Assembly (NCBI GenBank): GCA_963929915.1
Contig: CAWVJY010000005.1
Location: forward strand, 124,001 to 188,000
Direction of reading: 5' to 3'
DNA length: 64,000 bases
Origin: CAG-273 sp963929915
Lineage (GTDB): Bacteria; Bacillota; Clostridia; TANB77; CAG-508
Shown: piece after piece, positions 17,496 to 26,775 of the stretch
Position numbering within the stretch: position 1 is the stretch's first letter
Layout of the letters: each line of letters opens with the position of its first letter
Notes under the pieces: model-generated
What the model was told of the DNA's origin: nothing
Databases searched by the model: none
The model's input: only the letters and a program-made list of their open reading frames with translations
Position numbers and translations under genes: made by a program

Positions 17496-17715
17496 TTTAT
17501 CATCCTTTCTGGTAAGGTAAAAACTCTATTTCATTTTGGTTATCTATTTTCAATTTTTTAATTGTAGCTAAATTTCTATTTTACCTTACACAATCATGCT
17601 AACATATTTTATTAGCAAAATTTTATCTTGTGCTTATATTATAGGAAAATAACTTATTCTTTTGAAAGAATAAGAAATTTTCAATTAAGTAACACTTATA
17701 TTGGTTGCGTTTTTT

Positions 17716-19002
17716 CTATTTTTTATATTTTGCATTTTTTACAATAAAGTCAAGAGCTTTTTCTACTTTCATAGTATCTTCTAAATAGTCTTTTAGATAT
17801 TGGTTTTGAAGCATTTCTTCTTCTGTTTTACCATATCCTTTTGCCATGCCCTTTAATTTTTCTTCTACTTCTTTTTCATCTGGTTTAATGTCTTCTTCTT
17901 TGATAATAGCTTCTAATACTAATCTATTTTTTACAGTTTTGGAAGCTTGTTCTTTCATTTCTTCTCTCATTTGGCTTTCTGTTTTACCAGATAAAGCATA
18001 ATATTGGTCTAATGTTAATCCTTGATATTGTAGTCTTTGTTCTACATTTTTTACCATTTGATCAATTTCAGAATCAATCATTCCAGATGGAATTTCTACT
18101 TCTACATCTGCACAAACAGCTTCCATAGCAGCATCTTCTGTTTCATATTTTGCTTTTTCTTCATTTTGTTTTTGCATTTTTTCTTTAATGCTATTTTTTA
18201 ATTCTTCCAAAGTGTCAAATTCGCTAACATCTTTTGCAAATTCGTCATCTATTTTTGGTAATTCTTTTTTCTTAATTTCATGTAGTTTTACTTTAAATAC
18301 AGCATCTTTTCCTGCTAAGTCTTTAGAGAAATAGTCTTCTGGGAATGTTACATGGATGTCTTTTTCTTCGTCTAATTTCATTCCTATAATTTGATCTTCA
18401 AATCCTGGAATAAAAGTATTGCTTCCTATTTCTAATTCATGTTTTTCAGCTTTTCCACCTTCAAATGGAACACCATCAATAGAACCTTCGAAATCAATAA
18501 CAGTTAAATCACCTTTTTCTACTGGTCTATCATCTACAGAAATTAATCTAGCATTATGTTCTGCCATATGACCTAGTTCATGTTCTACGTCTTTGTCAGA
18601 TACAGTATACTCAATTTTTTTAAGTTCTATACCTTTATATTTACCTAATTTAATTTCTGGTTTTATTTGTACAATTGCTGTAAAAATTAAATCTTTACCT
18701 TTTTCCATTTGGGTAATATCAATATTTGGTCTGCTTACCGCTTCAATGTTGTTTTCTTTTATAGCAGCATCATAAATATCTGGTACTAATTCATTAAAAG
18801 TATCTTCATAAAAAATTTCGCTACCATAATGTTTTTCTACTATTTGCATTGGTGCTTTACCTTTTCTAAAACCTGGAATTGTAAAGTATTTAGCTGTTTT
18901 ACTATATACTCTTTTCATTGCTTCATCAAATTTTTCTGCTTCTATTGTGAAACTTAATTTTACTTCATTTTTGTTTTCTGTGTTTTCTACTTTTACACTC
19001 AT
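17716..19002 (-). CDS. tig: Trigger factor (ribosome-associated chaperone and prolyl isomerase)
   Basis: Binds nascent chains at the ribosome exit. The ribosome-docking signature GFRKGKAP is at about residue 44. The FKBP-type isomerase domain follows (DLTVIDFEGSIDGVPFEGG, FIPGFEDQIIGM), then the helical chaperone arms. The 428-residue length is normal. The ATG is preceded by GAAAGGAAG. It is the first gene before clpP-clpX, about 220 bases away, and has its own promoter. Confidence 0.97.
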   Translation of the reverse strand: MSVKVENTENKNEVKLSFTIEAEKFDEAMKRVYSKTAKYFTIPGFRKGKAPMQIVEKHYGSEIFYEDTFNELVPDIYDAAIKENNIEAVSRPNIDITQMEKGKDLIFTAIVQIKPEIKLGKYKGIELKKIEYTVSDKDVEHELGHMAEHNARLISVDDRPVEKGDLTVIDFEGSIDGVPFEGGKAEKHELEIGSNTFIPGFEDQIIGMKLDEEKDIHVTFPEDYFSKDLAGKDAVFKVKLHEIKKKELPKIDDEFAKDVSEFDTLEELKNSIKEKMQKQNEEKAKYETEDAAMEAVCADVEVEIPSGMIDSEIDQMVKNVEQRLQYQGLTLDQYYALSGKTESQMREEMKEQASKTVKNRLVLEAIIKEEDIKPDEKEVEEKLKGMAKGYGKTEEEMLQNQYLKDYLEDTMKVEKALDFIVKNAKYKK

Positions 19003-19039
19003 TTTTAAAATCTTCCTTTCTAATTTAATTAGCTTCCTT

Positions 19040-19067
19040 ATTATATCACATTTTTTCCAGATTGCAA
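19040..19067 (-). promoter_or_regulatory. Promoter of tig
   Basis: Minus-strand TTGCAA (19062-19067), 16-base spacer, TATAAT (19040-19045), about 40 bases before the start codon. Confidence 0.65.
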
Positions 19068-19097
19068 GTACAGTTTACATATTAATATTTTATTTGT

Positions 19098-19144
19098 TCA
19101 AACTATATATATTACAAAAGTGCAGACCGCGTAAGCGACCAAAC
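19098..19144. repeat. Fragment of the family-2 element
   Basis: These 47 bases repeat, in inverted orientation, the right end of the element at 13736-13917: TCAAACTATATATATTAC through GCAGACCGCG to AGCGACCAAAC. The rest of the element is missing; a family-1 element begins about 24 bases later. Confidence 0.85.
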
Positions 19145-19167
19145 TTCATTCTTTGCTAAGAAGTTCG

Positions 19168-19310
19168 AAAGGGATAGAATTGTCTTTTGAAATTTTTAAG
19201 GCCTTGCGTGGGCGACCATTGTGACAGCTGTTCGAGGCGTTTACGCCGAGTTACAGATGTCCAAAAGGGGAAAGGTTTTAAAAATTGAAAAAGACAATTC
19301 TATCCCCTTT
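19168..19310 (+). repeat. Family-1 hairpin element, copy C
   Basis: The core is bounded by AAAGGGATAGAATTGTC and GACAATTCTATCCCCTTT. The central hairpin has apex GGCG-TTTA-CGCC, where copy A has GGTA-TTTA-TACC. It lies between tig and the phosphoesterase gene and ends 8 bases after that gene's stop. No outer arm like that of copy B is recognisable. Confidence 0.9.
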
Positions 19311-19318
19311 GTTTAATT

Positions 19319-20026
19319 CTATTCTACTTTTACTAAATTAAAATCTAAATAATCCGCACTTACTAATTTGAATTCAATTCCTTGAACATTTCCTTGTACT
19401 GCTTCTTGATGGGATTTTCCATGTAAATGGCCATAATAGCATCTTTTTACTTGATATTGTTTCATAATTTCTAGAAAATCTAGAAATTGATTATGTAATA
19501 AAGTATTTTGGGTAATAGGTGGATAATGCATAAATATGATTATTTCCTTATCTTGCCCATATTTTGCAATTCCATCTTCTATGGATAGTTTTAGTCTAAT
19601 TGCTTCTCTATGAATCATTTTCTTAGTTTCTTCTGATTCCATTAGATTCCATCCTCTTGTTCCTGCAATAATCTTATTTTCTACCAAGTAACTATTGTTA
19701 TATAAAAAGTCTATATTTTCCAATTGATGTTCTTTCAAATAATCTCTCATACTTCTTAGTGTAGTCCACCAATAATCATGATTTCCTTTTAATAGTATTT
19801 TTTTACCTGGCAAACTTGTCAAATAAGAAAAGTCTTGGTAGGTATCTTCTAAATACATAGACCACGAAAAATCACCGGGCAATACAACAGTATCTTCTGG
19901 TTTTACTTGTTCTATCCAATTTTTTCTTATTTTTTCGCTATGACCTTCCCAATTGTCTCCAAAAATACTCATAGGTTTTGGCTCTGCAAAGGAAAGGTGC
20001 AAATCTGCTATGGTGTAAATTGCCAT
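19319..20026 (-). CDS. Calcineurin-type metallophosphoesterase
   Basis: A predicted two-metal phosphohydrolase. The full motif set is visible: DLHL, GDFSW, GNHDYWW, MHYPP and GHLHG. The 235 residues fit the small cytosolic COG1768-type phosphoesterases, not the nuclease or cyclic-nucleotide subgroups, but the substrate is unknown. The start has GAAAGGA upstream. It is separated from tsaD by about 110 bases. Confidence 0.88.
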   Translation of the reverse strand: MAIYTIADLHLSFAEPKPMSIFGDNWEGHSEKIRKNWIEQVKPEDTVVLPGDFSWSMYLEDTYQDFSYLTSLPGKKILLKGNHDYWWTTLRSMRDYLKEHQLENIDFLYNNSYLVENKIIAGTRGWNLMESEETKKMIHREAIRLKLSIEDGIAKYGQDKEIIIFMHYPPITQNTLLHNQFLDFLEIMKQYQVKRCYYGHLHGKSHQEAVQGNVQGIEFKLVSADYLDFNLVKVE

Positions 20027-20137
20027 TTTCTAATCCTTTCTTTATGTTTTTATCTCATTCTATTTTTTGTTCTCTGCTTTTTCATTTTTTCTTTTTATTT
20101 TTATTTTTTATCGTTTCACTAATTTTTTATTTTTTAA

Positions 20138-21124
20138 TTAAATAGATAAATTAGGTACTGCATTTAGTGTTAAGTCTGATTGCTTTCCTGTCAGATAAGT
20201 ATAATATCCAGCTGAGGCAATCATAGCAGCATTATCTGTACATAAAACTGGTTCTGGATAATATATTTCATATCCTTTTTCTTTTAGTTTTAAAAATTCA
20301 TTTCGAATATATGTATTGGCAGATACTCCGCCTGCTAATGCTATTTTTTTGGTTTGTACTTGTTTAGCAGCTCTTATAGTATGATCTAATAATATTTCTG
20401 TAATTGTTTTTTCAAAACTATTACAAAGATCTGCCTTATTGATATCTGGTTGTTTATGATGTAAATTAATCACTGCTGTTTTGATTCCGCTAAAGCTAAA
20501 ATCTAAGTTATCTATATGTGTTTTAGGAAGTTCTATAGTAGGATTTCCTTCTTTTGCAAGCTTGTCCACTTTTGGCCCACCTGGATAACCAAGCCCTATT
20601 ACCCTTGCTACTTTATCAAAAGCTTCTCCTACAGCATCATCCCTTGTTTTGCCTAGTATTTCAAAATTTGCATAATCTTTAATATGTACTAAATGTGTAT
20701 GACCACCAGAAATAACTAAGCACAAAAATGGTGGTTCTAACTGTGGATAGGTAATATAGTTTGCTGCAATATGACCATGAATATGATTTGTACCAATAAG
20801 TGGCTTTTTTAGAGCATAGCTTAAAGCTTTCGCATAGGAAACCCCTACCAATAACGCTCCCACTAAACCTGGACCATAAGTACAAGCAACTAAATCTATA
20901 TTTTCCATTTTCATATTAGCTTGCTTTATAGCTTCTTCTACCACACTAGAAATTGCTTCAATATGGTTTCTAGAGGCTATTTCTGGCACTACTCCTCCAA
21001 ATTGTTTATGAATTTCTATTTGTGAATTAATGACATTAGAAAGAACTTCTCTTCCATTTTTTACAATAGAAGCAGAAGTTTCATCACAACTTGATTCAAT
21101 TCCTAAAGTATATATGTCTTTCAT
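20138..21124 (-). CDS. tsaD: tRNA threonylcarbamoyladenosine synthase subunit TsaD
   Basis: Transfers the threonylcarbamoyl group to A37 of ANN-decoding tRNAs, with TsaB and TsaE (not in this window). The N-terminal ATP motif GIESSCDETSAS, the metal-binding HIHGH, LVISGGHTHLV, and the C-terminal GGVSANTYIRNEF and CTDNAAMIA segments are present. At 328 residues it is slightly short but complete. The ATG lies after AAGAAAGAA. Confidence 0.96.
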   Translation of the reverse strand: MKDIYTLGIESSCDETSASIVKNGREVLSNVINSQIEIHKQFGGVVPEIASRNHIEAISSVVEEAIKQANMKMENIDLVACTYGPGLVGALLVGVSYAKALSYALKKPLIGTNHIHGHIAANYITYPQLEPPFLCLVISGGHTHLVHIKDYANFEILGKTRDDAVGEAFDKVARVIGLGYPGGPKVDKLAKEGNPTIELPKTHIDNLDFSFSGIKTAVINLHHKQPDINKADLCNSFEKTITEILLDHTIRAAKQVQTKKIALAGGVSANTYIRNEFLKLKEKGYEIYYPEPVLCTDNAAMIASAGYYTYLTGKQSDLTLNAVPNLSI

Positions 21125-21190
21125 TTCTTTCTTCTTTCTATTTTACTTTTATATTACCTTTTAATTTTTTATTTTATATATTCATCTATT

Positions 21191-21919
21191 CTATATAAAT
21201 AAATTAAATACGCCACCAATTACCGTATCTAAACCATTTGCTATTCCATTAATAATAGGATTAATAATCATTGTGGAAATTGGTGTAATCCAAATAATTA
21301 AGAAAATAGCATAAAATAAACCTGTATGTTGTTCAAACCATCTTTTGGCATTGTATGATAAAAATGCCATTAAAATTTTAGAACCATCTAGTGGTGGAAG
21401 TGGTATTAAGTTAAAGACTCCTAATCCAATATTTACAATGACTGCATATTGAACCATACTGTAAATAATGCTTCCTATCTCTGAACCAAATACAAAACTA
21501 GTAGCAAATGTTTGTAAAGCATAGAAAATAATAGCAAAAACAATTGCTAAAATAAAATTCATGAGTGGTCCTGCTAAAGCCACAAGCGCTTCTGCAGTTC
21601 TAGCAGATATTTTTCTTGTAAAATTATTTGGGTTAATTTCTACTGGTTTTCCCCATCCAATGTGAGCAAATATTAACATGATTACTCCAAATGGGTCTAA
21701 ATGTGAAAATGGATTTAGACTTAGTCTACCTTGAAATTTTGGAGTATCGTCTCCTAATTTATATGCCATAAAGGCATGAGCAAATTCGTGGAAAGTAATG
21801 GCAATTAATACACCAGGAATTGTTAACAATAAGCCTAATATACTAAAACCTCCACTAAGAATACTAATTACAGCAACAATAGCTAAAAGAATATATAAAT
21901 ATCTTGTGTCAAAATACAT
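21191..21919 (-). CDS. Site-2-protease family (M50) membrane metalloprotease
   Basis: This 242-residue integral membrane protein has about six hydrophobic segments. The zinc site HEFAH is at about residues 44-48, and the third ligand motif is in NLIPLPPLDGSK. It lacks a PDZ domain, so it belongs to the short YwhC-like group, not RseP. The substrate is unknown. The ATG follows AAAGGTAAGATT. It lies 66 bases upstream of tsaD and may be co-transcribed with it. Confidence 0.9.
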   Translation of the reverse strand: MYFDTRYLYILLAIVAVISILSGGFSILGLLLTIPGVLIAITFHEFAHAFMAYKLGDDTPKFQGRLSLNPFSHLDPFGVIMLIFAHIGWGKPVEINPNNFTRKISARTAEALVALAGPLMNFILAIVFAIIFYALQTFATSFVFGSEIGSIIYSMVQYAVIVNIGLGVFNLIPLPPLDGSKILMAFLSYNAKRWFEQHTGLFYAIFLIIWITPISTMIINPIINGIANGLDTVIGGVFNLFI

Positions 21920-22010
21920 GTAATCTTACCTTTCTTTTTTTTATTTTACTCCTCTTTTGGTTATATTAATATTATTGATAGATTAGTTCTTTCCAATATA
22001 TTTAAAACAA

Positions 22011-22892
22011 TTATATTTGATTTAGCTTATTATAAATCCCTTTTATAATTTCATATCTAATAGAAATTATTTGTTTATAAAATTCTTTTCTTGTAGTTGA
22101 TATACAGGATATTTTATCAATAAAATCATTGATTGATGAAATATCAATTTTATGAAACACTCTTTGTATAGCATGATTACATTCTTCATTTTTTATACTG
22201 TTCATATAGGACATGTAATTTATCTTTTTTCCATCTTGTTTTAAACAAGAATAACAATTGATGGCTAAATTTTTTAATTCCGCTTCATTAATTTTTTGCA
22301 TTTCAGAATCTTCTAAAATAGGATTTAAACAAGAGCCACAATCATATATAGGAGCGAACTCTGCTCCATTACTTCTTGCATTTACTAAAAGCCCCCAATT
22401 TCCATTGTGCCTATCTGTATTTCCTATTAAACCGTCTATAATAAACATATCCCAAAATTTTTCTTTTATATTTTCTGTAATGATAATATGAATTTGAGTT
22501 AAGTTATTAATTTCTTCAATAACTTCCATAATATCTGCTATTTCTGTTCCAATTTTTTTATCAGGATTTGCACTTAATGCCAAATTTTCAAATTCATATA
22601 ATACATGATTTCCATCAGTAAAGTCTTCGCAAGCACAAACTATTTTTTCTTTTCCATTATAGGTATAGGTACCTAACACAGTATTTTGTGTTTCAAAGCC
22701 CACCATTTTAAATATATTACTACCAATATATTCTGAAAACGCATTATTAATATAGGAAATATTTTTATTTTTTTCCCTTATTGGATCCGGAAATTTTACT
22801 AAATATCTTGTGCCTTCATAAATTAGAGTTTTCTTTTTTTCAGAGCCTCTATATGTATTTAATTCTTCAGTTGCTCTTGAAAAGTCTATCAT
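22011..22892 (-). CDS. HipA/CtkA-like serine-threonine kinase, orphan
   Basis: This 293-residue protein carries kinase signatures of the HipA/CtkA (phosphatidylinositol-kinase-like) fold. It has a nucleotide-binding beta strand (TRYLVKFP), the catalytic loop GNTDRHNGNWG (around residue 158) and the metal-binding PIYDCGSCL in place of DFG. No HipB-type antitoxin gene is adjacent. A strong AGGAGGTG site sits directly before the ATG. The gene is flanked by housekeeping genes (M50 protease, lysS) and is probably an acquired or accessory gene. Possible roles are a growth-modulating kinase or a stand-alone CtkA-type kinase; the substrate is unknown. Confidence 0.8.
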   Translation of the reverse strand: MIDFSRATEELNTYRGSEKKKTLIYEGTRYLVKFPDPIREKNKNISYINNAFSEYIGSNIFKMVGFETQNTVLGTYTYNGKEKIVCACEDFTDGNHVLYEFENLALSANPDKKIGTEIADIMEVIEEINNLTQIHIIITENIKEKFWDMFIIDGLIGNTDRHNGNWGLLVNARSNGAEFAPIYDCGSCLNPILEDSEMQKINEAELKNLAINCYSCLKQDGKKINYMSYMNSIKNEECNHAIQRVFHKIDISSINDFIDKISCISTTRKEFYKQIISIRYEIIKGIYNKLNQI

Positions 22893-22966
22893 ATTACACC
22901 TCCTTTTTTTAAATCTTTCGTATATAATAAAACCATCACATTCATCATTTATTTTGTATGTTTTGT

Positions 22967-24481
22967 TTAATTTAAAGGTTTCATGGTTGGGAAAAATAGT
23001 ACATCTCTAATAGAAGCAGAATCTGTTAAAAGCATAATAAGTCTATCTAATCCTATTCCCATACCACCTGTTGGAGGCATACCAATTTCTAGAGCATTTA
23101 CAAAGTCTTCATCCATTCCACCAGCTTCTTCATCTCCCTTAGCCTTAGCCTCTACTTGTTTCATAAATCTTTCATATTGGTCTATTGGGTCATTTAATTC
23201 TGAATAAGCATTACCATATTCTCTACCACCAATAAATAATTCAAATCTTTCTACTAAAGCTGGATTGTCTTTCTTTCTTTTGGTAAGTGGAGATACTTCT
23301 ACAGGGTAGTCTAAAATGAAAGTTGGCTGAATAAGAGTATCTTCTACAAATGTTTCAAAGAACTCGTTAATAATATGTCCTCTGGTATTTTTAATTTCTT
23401 CATATTTAACGTCTTTTTCTAAAGCTATTTTTTGTGCCTCTTCATCTGTTTTGATTTCATTAAAGTCAACACCTGTTACTTCTTTTATAGCATCTATCAT
23501 GGTAATTTTTTTCCAAGAAGGAGTTAAATCAATTTCAGTTCCTTGATAAGTAATTTTAGTAGTACCTAATACATTTTTAGCAACAGTAGAAATTAAATTT
23601 TCTGCTAAATTCATCATATCATTATAATCTTCATAAGCTGCATAAAATTCCATATTCGTAAATTCTGGATTATGTTTAATATCCATTCCTTCATTTCTAA
23701 AGTTTTTACCTATTTCATATACTTTGTCAAATCCACCTACAATTAATCTTTTTAAATTAAGTTCTGGTGCAATTCTTAAGTACATTTGTAAATCTAATGT
23801 ATTATGGTGTGTTACAAAAGGTCTTGCAGCATCTCCTGTTGCTACTGTAGTAAGCATAGGGGTTTCTACTTCCATATATCCTTGTTCATCCATAAATTTT
23901 CTAATTTCTTTTATTAATTTGCTTCTTAAAAGGAAGGTCTGTTTTACTTCTGGATTCATAATTAAATCTACATATCTTTGTCTATATCTTAAATCTGCAT
24001 CTTTTAGTCCATGGAATTTTTCTGGTAATGGACGTAAAGATTTTGTTAATAAAGTAACTTCTTTAGCATGAATAGAAATTTCACCAGTTCTGGTTTTAAA
24101 TACAAAACCAGTAATGCCAATAATATCTCCTATATCGTCTTCTTTAAATTGTTTATAGCTTTCCTCTCCTAAGTCATTAATACTTACATAACTTTGGATT
24201 TTACCTTCACTATCTTGAATATGGCAAAAAGAAGCCTTTCCCATAATACGTTTTGCCATAAGTCTACCAGCAATCGTTACATCTTTTCCTTCTAGTTCTT
24301 CATATTGTTCTTTTATTTGTTTACTGGTATGAGTTGGATTAAATTTTGTAATTTCAAATGGATTTTTTCCTTCTTCTTGCAATTTTTCTAGCTTTTCTTT
24401 TCTAATTTTCATTAATTGATTATAGTCTAGTTCTTGTTCCATATTTTCTTGATTTTGGTTGTTATTTTGATTTTGTTCCAT
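22967..24481 (-). CDS. lysS: Lysyl-tRNA synthetase, class II
   Basis: Charges tRNA-Lys. An N-terminal OB-fold anticodon domain (VTIAGRLMAKRIMGKASF) precedes the class II core. Motif 2 is visible as FRNEGMDIKHNPEFTNMEFY and motif 3 as GMPPTGGMGIGLDRLIMLL. The 504 residues are normal; the first 20 are Asn/Gln-rich and variable. GAACGAGAAAGAAAG lies before the ATG. The gene is monocistronic as far as can be seen. Confidence 0.97.
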   Translation of the reverse strand: MEQNQNNNQNQENMEQELDYNQLMKIRKEKLEKLQEEGKNPFEITKFNPTHTSKQIKEQYEELEGKDVTIAGRLMAKRIMGKASFCHIQDSEGKIQSYVSINDLGEESYKQFKEDDIGDIIGITGFVFKTRTGEISIHAKEVTLLTKSLRPLPEKFHGLKDADLRYRQRYVDLIMNPEVKQTFLLRSKLIKEIRKFMDEQGYMEVETPMLTTVATGDAARPFVTHHNTLDLQMYLRIAPELNLKRLIVGGFDKVYEIGKNFRNEGMDIKHNPEFTNMEFYAAYEDYNDMMNLAENLISTVAKNVLGTTKITYQGTEIDLTPSWKKITMIDAIKEVTGVDFNEIKTDEEAQKIALEKDVKYEEIKNTRGHIINEFFETFVEDTLIQPTFILDYPVEVSPLTKRKKDNPALVERFELFIGGREYGNAYSELNDPIDQYERFMKQVEAKAKGDEEAGGMDEDFVNALEIGMPPTGGMGIGLDRLIMLLTDSASIRDVLFFPTMKPLN

Positions 24482-24652
24482 CTTTCTTTCTCGTTCCTTA
24501 CATTATAATATTTAGGTTTTTAAAAAAGGTTTTACCTATAAACCTATATCTATTTTTATAGTTTAATTTTATGTATAATTTATGGTAATTTGTGAATATA
24601 AGCAATAATATTATACCCTAAAACTTGAAATATGTAAACAATTGGAAGAAAG

Positions 24653-24684
24653 AAAAACGTGAAATTTTAAAAATTCACGTTTTT
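24653..24684 (-). terminator. Terminator behind recN
   Basis: AAAAACGTGAA pairs perfectly with TTCACGTTTTT (24653-24663, 24674-24684). On the minus strand it runs into TTTTTCTTTCTTCC. It lies just beyond the palindromic repeats that follow the recN stop. Confidence 0.75.
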
Positions 24685-24745
24685 GTCAATAGGGACGGAG
24701 ATTTTTGTCAATGGGGACGGAGATTTTTGACAACCATTGACAATT
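24684..24745. repeat. Tandem GGGACGGAGATTTTTG repeats behind recN
   Basis: Two direct copies of TTTTGTCAATRGGGACGGAGA stand in tandem, followed by TTTTGACAACCATTGACAA. They end two bases before the recN stop codon. They share the motif of the palindromes at 26465, 26821 and 29279. Confidence 0.85.
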
Positions 24746-24747
24746 TT

Positions 24748-26370
24748 TTAGCTTGCTTTTCTTAGCTCTTTTGCATGTGCTTTTGCAATTTCTGTTACTT
24801 CTCCTGATGCAATTCTTGCAATTTCTTCAATGGTTTCTTCTTCATTTAATTGTTTAATAGCTGTATATGTTTTATTTTCTTTTGTATTTTTGCAAATGTA
24901 GTAATTATAGTCTCCTTTTGCAGCAATAGATGGCAAATGAGTAATGCAAAGAACTTGGTGAGTTTTGGCTATTTCTTTCATCTTTTGACCAACTGCTTTA
25001 GAGGCTTTTCCACTAATTCCTGTATCTATTTCATCAAAAATTAAAGTATCTACTTCATCTACATCTGCTAAAACATGTTTAATAGCAAGCATAATTCTAG
25101 CCATTTCTCCTCCTGATGCAATTTTAGCAAGTGGTTTTAAACCTTCTCCTAAATTGGTGCAAATCATAAATTCTACTTGTTCTATACCTGTTTCATAAAA
25201 GTTGGTGCTTTCTTTTATTTCTATAGAAAAAGTAGCATTTGGCATTTCTAACTCTTTTAGTTCTTGATTGATTTTTTCGGAAAGAATAGCTCCATATTTT
25301 TTTCTAAGATTCATCATTGTTTTTCCTATTGTTAGCATTTCTTTTTCTAATGTTTGTATTTGTTCTTTTAGCTTGTTATGGTATTCTTCTAAGTTTTCTA
25401 TTTTATGGATTTCTTCTTCTACCTTTTTTCCATAAGCTAAAATTTCTTCTATGGTATTTCCATATTTTCTTTTTAAAGAATAAATAAAGTCTAACCTTGT
25501 TTCTATTTTTTCTCTTTCTTCTTCGTCAAAGTCTACTTCTTCTTGTAAATCGCTAACATCTCTGCCTAGTTCTTGAATATCATAATAGCTGTTTTTTAGA
25601 ATAGTTAATTTTTCACTATATTTTTCGCCACAATCTTCAATTTTTTCTAAAGCACGGATTGCATTACTAATAGCACTAATTGCATTTTCGTTAAGTTCTA
25701 CATCTATTTGAGCTAAATTTGCTTTTAGTTTTTCTGCATTTTGCATGGTTTTATGTTTTTCTTCTAGTTCTGTTTCTTCTTCTACTTTTAATTTTGCATT
25801 TTGAATTTCATTAAACTGATAATAGAGTAAATCTAATTTTCTTTCTTTTTCTTGATCTTCTCCATAAGTATTTTTTAGTTCTTGTTTTGCTTTTTGGTAT
25901 TGTTGTAATTTTTCTTGATAAGTAATTAATTTTTCTTCTATTTCTTTTCCAATAAAACGGTCTAAATAATGAATATGTTGTGCTTCATTTAAAATAAGTT
26001 GGCTATCATGCTGACCATGAATATCTATCATATGTTCCATAAATTCTTTTAATTCATTAACAGTTACTAGTCTACCATTGATTTTGCAAGAATTTCTACC
26101 ATTACTATGAATTTCTCTGGATATAATAATATTGCCATCCATTGCTTTATCGCTTTTTTCGGAATAGATACTTGCTTCTACAAATGAAAAAGTTTCTCCA
26201 TTTCGAATCATTTCTTTGGAAAATCTACCTCCTGCTAAAATATTAAGAGCCCCTATTAATAGCGTTTTTCCTGCACCAGTTTCTCCTGTTAAAACATTAA
26301 AGCCTTCGTTAAAATCAATAGATAAATCATCAATAATTCCTACATTTTTAATATGTAAAGTGGTAATCAT
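24748..26370 (-). CDS. recN: DNA repair protein RecN
   Basis: An SMC-like ATPase that gathers broken DNA ends. The N-terminal Walker A is FNVLTGETGAGKTLL, and the ABC signature lies in KIASGGEMARIMLAIK. Walker B follows as TLIFDEIDTGISG. A long heptad-rich middle (about residues 150-380) makes the short coiled coil. The 540 residues are normal. AGGAGGTTATT lies directly before the ATG. In Bacillus, recN is an SOS gene; no LexA site is visible here. Confidence 0.96.
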   Translation of the reverse strand: MITTLHIKNVGIIDDLSIDFNEGFNVLTGETGAGKTLLIGALNILAGGRFSKEMIRNGETFSFVEASIYSEKSDKAMDGNIIISREIHSNGRNSCKINGRLVTVNELKEFMEHMIDIHGQHDSQLILNEAQHIHYLDRFIGKEIEEKLITYQEKLQQYQKAKQELKNTYGEDQEKERKLDLLYYQFNEIQNAKLKVEEETELEEKHKTMQNAEKLKANLAQIDVELNENAISAISNAIRALEKIEDCGEKYSEKLTILKNSYYDIQELGRDVSDLQEEVDFDEEEREKIETRLDFIYSLKRKYGNTIEEILAYGKKVEEEIHKIENLEEYHNKLKEQIQTLEKEMLTIGKTMMNLRKKYGAILSEKINQELKELEMPNATFSIEIKESTNFYETGIEQVEFMICTNLGEGLKPLAKIASGGEMARIMLAIKHVLADVDEVDTLIFDEIDTGISGKASKAVGQKMKEIAKTHQVLCITHLPSIAAKGDYNYYICKNTKENKTYTAIKQLNEEETIEEIARIASGEVTEIAKAHAKELRKAS

Positions 26371-26464
26371 AATAACCTCCTAAATACGAATTGTTGTTTG
26401 TATGTTGTTATTATATACCAAAATTTTGTTTTGTCAATAGAAATAAAAATTTTTTGTATTAATT

Positions 26465-26503
26465 TTGTCAATGGGTTGTCAAAATTCTCCGTCCCCATTG
26501 ACA
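26465..26503. repeat. GGGGACGG-type palindrome half upstream of the 65-residue ORF
   Basis: TTGTCAATGGGTTGTCAAAATTCTCCGTCCCCATTGACA: a rearranged member of the family seen at 26821 and 29279. Its terminal TTGACA doubles as the -35 box of the next promoter. The stretch is shown here by its ends; the motif CTCCGTCCCC is at 26486-26496. Confidence 0.75.
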
Positions 26504-26525
26504 TTTCTTAACAGCATGATATAAT
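26498..26525 (+). promoter_or_regulatory. Consensus promoter of the 65-residue ORF
   Basis: TTGACA (26498-26503), 16-base spacer, TATAAT (26520-26525). Both boxes are perfect. The -35 is supplied by the end of a palindromic repeat. Confidence 0.85.
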
Positions 26526-26535
26526 AGTTCTACAC

Positions 26536-26550
26536 TTCGCAAATTGCGAA
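26536..26550. promoter_or_regulatory. Palindrome in the 5' leader (operator or stem-loop)
   Basis: TTCGCAA-A-TTGCGAA: seven-base perfect dyad about 10 bases downstream of the -10 box, between the promoter and the AGGAGG site. It could bind a regulator or cap the mRNA 5' end. Confidence 0.55.
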
Positions 26551-26572
26551 TTATTTTTTAGGAGGTTTTGTT

Positions 26573-26770
26573 ATGGCAAAAGATGATGCTCTGGGTTTGA
26601 CTGTTGGAAGCCGTACACAAGAAGTAGTGGACAAAATCACAATGGATTCCTCTCAGGAAGTTTTTCCTTCTACTCCTAGAAACATTTCTCGGTCTACCAT
26701 TTATCGTGGTAAGAAATACCAAGTAGCAGAAAAGAAAAAGCCTCTTGGTACTATTAAGAAGCCTAACTAA
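26573..26770 (+). CDS. Small basic protein, function unknown (probably highly expressed)
   Basis: This 65-residue protein is soluble and Ser/Thr/Lys-rich, without Cys, signal peptide or membrane helix. It ends in a basic tail (EKKKPLGTIKKPN). I do not recognise a family. The gene is convincing: perfect -35/-10 boxes, a palindromic leader, an AGGAGG eight bases before the ATG and a strong terminator right after the stop. The gene is on the plus strand, against nearly everything around it. The signals suggest high, possibly regulated expression. Confidence 0.75.
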   Translation: MAKDDALGLTVGSRTQEVVDKITMDSSQEVFPSTPRNISRSTIYRGKKYQVAEKKKPLGTIKKPN

Positions 26771-26775
26771 AACTT

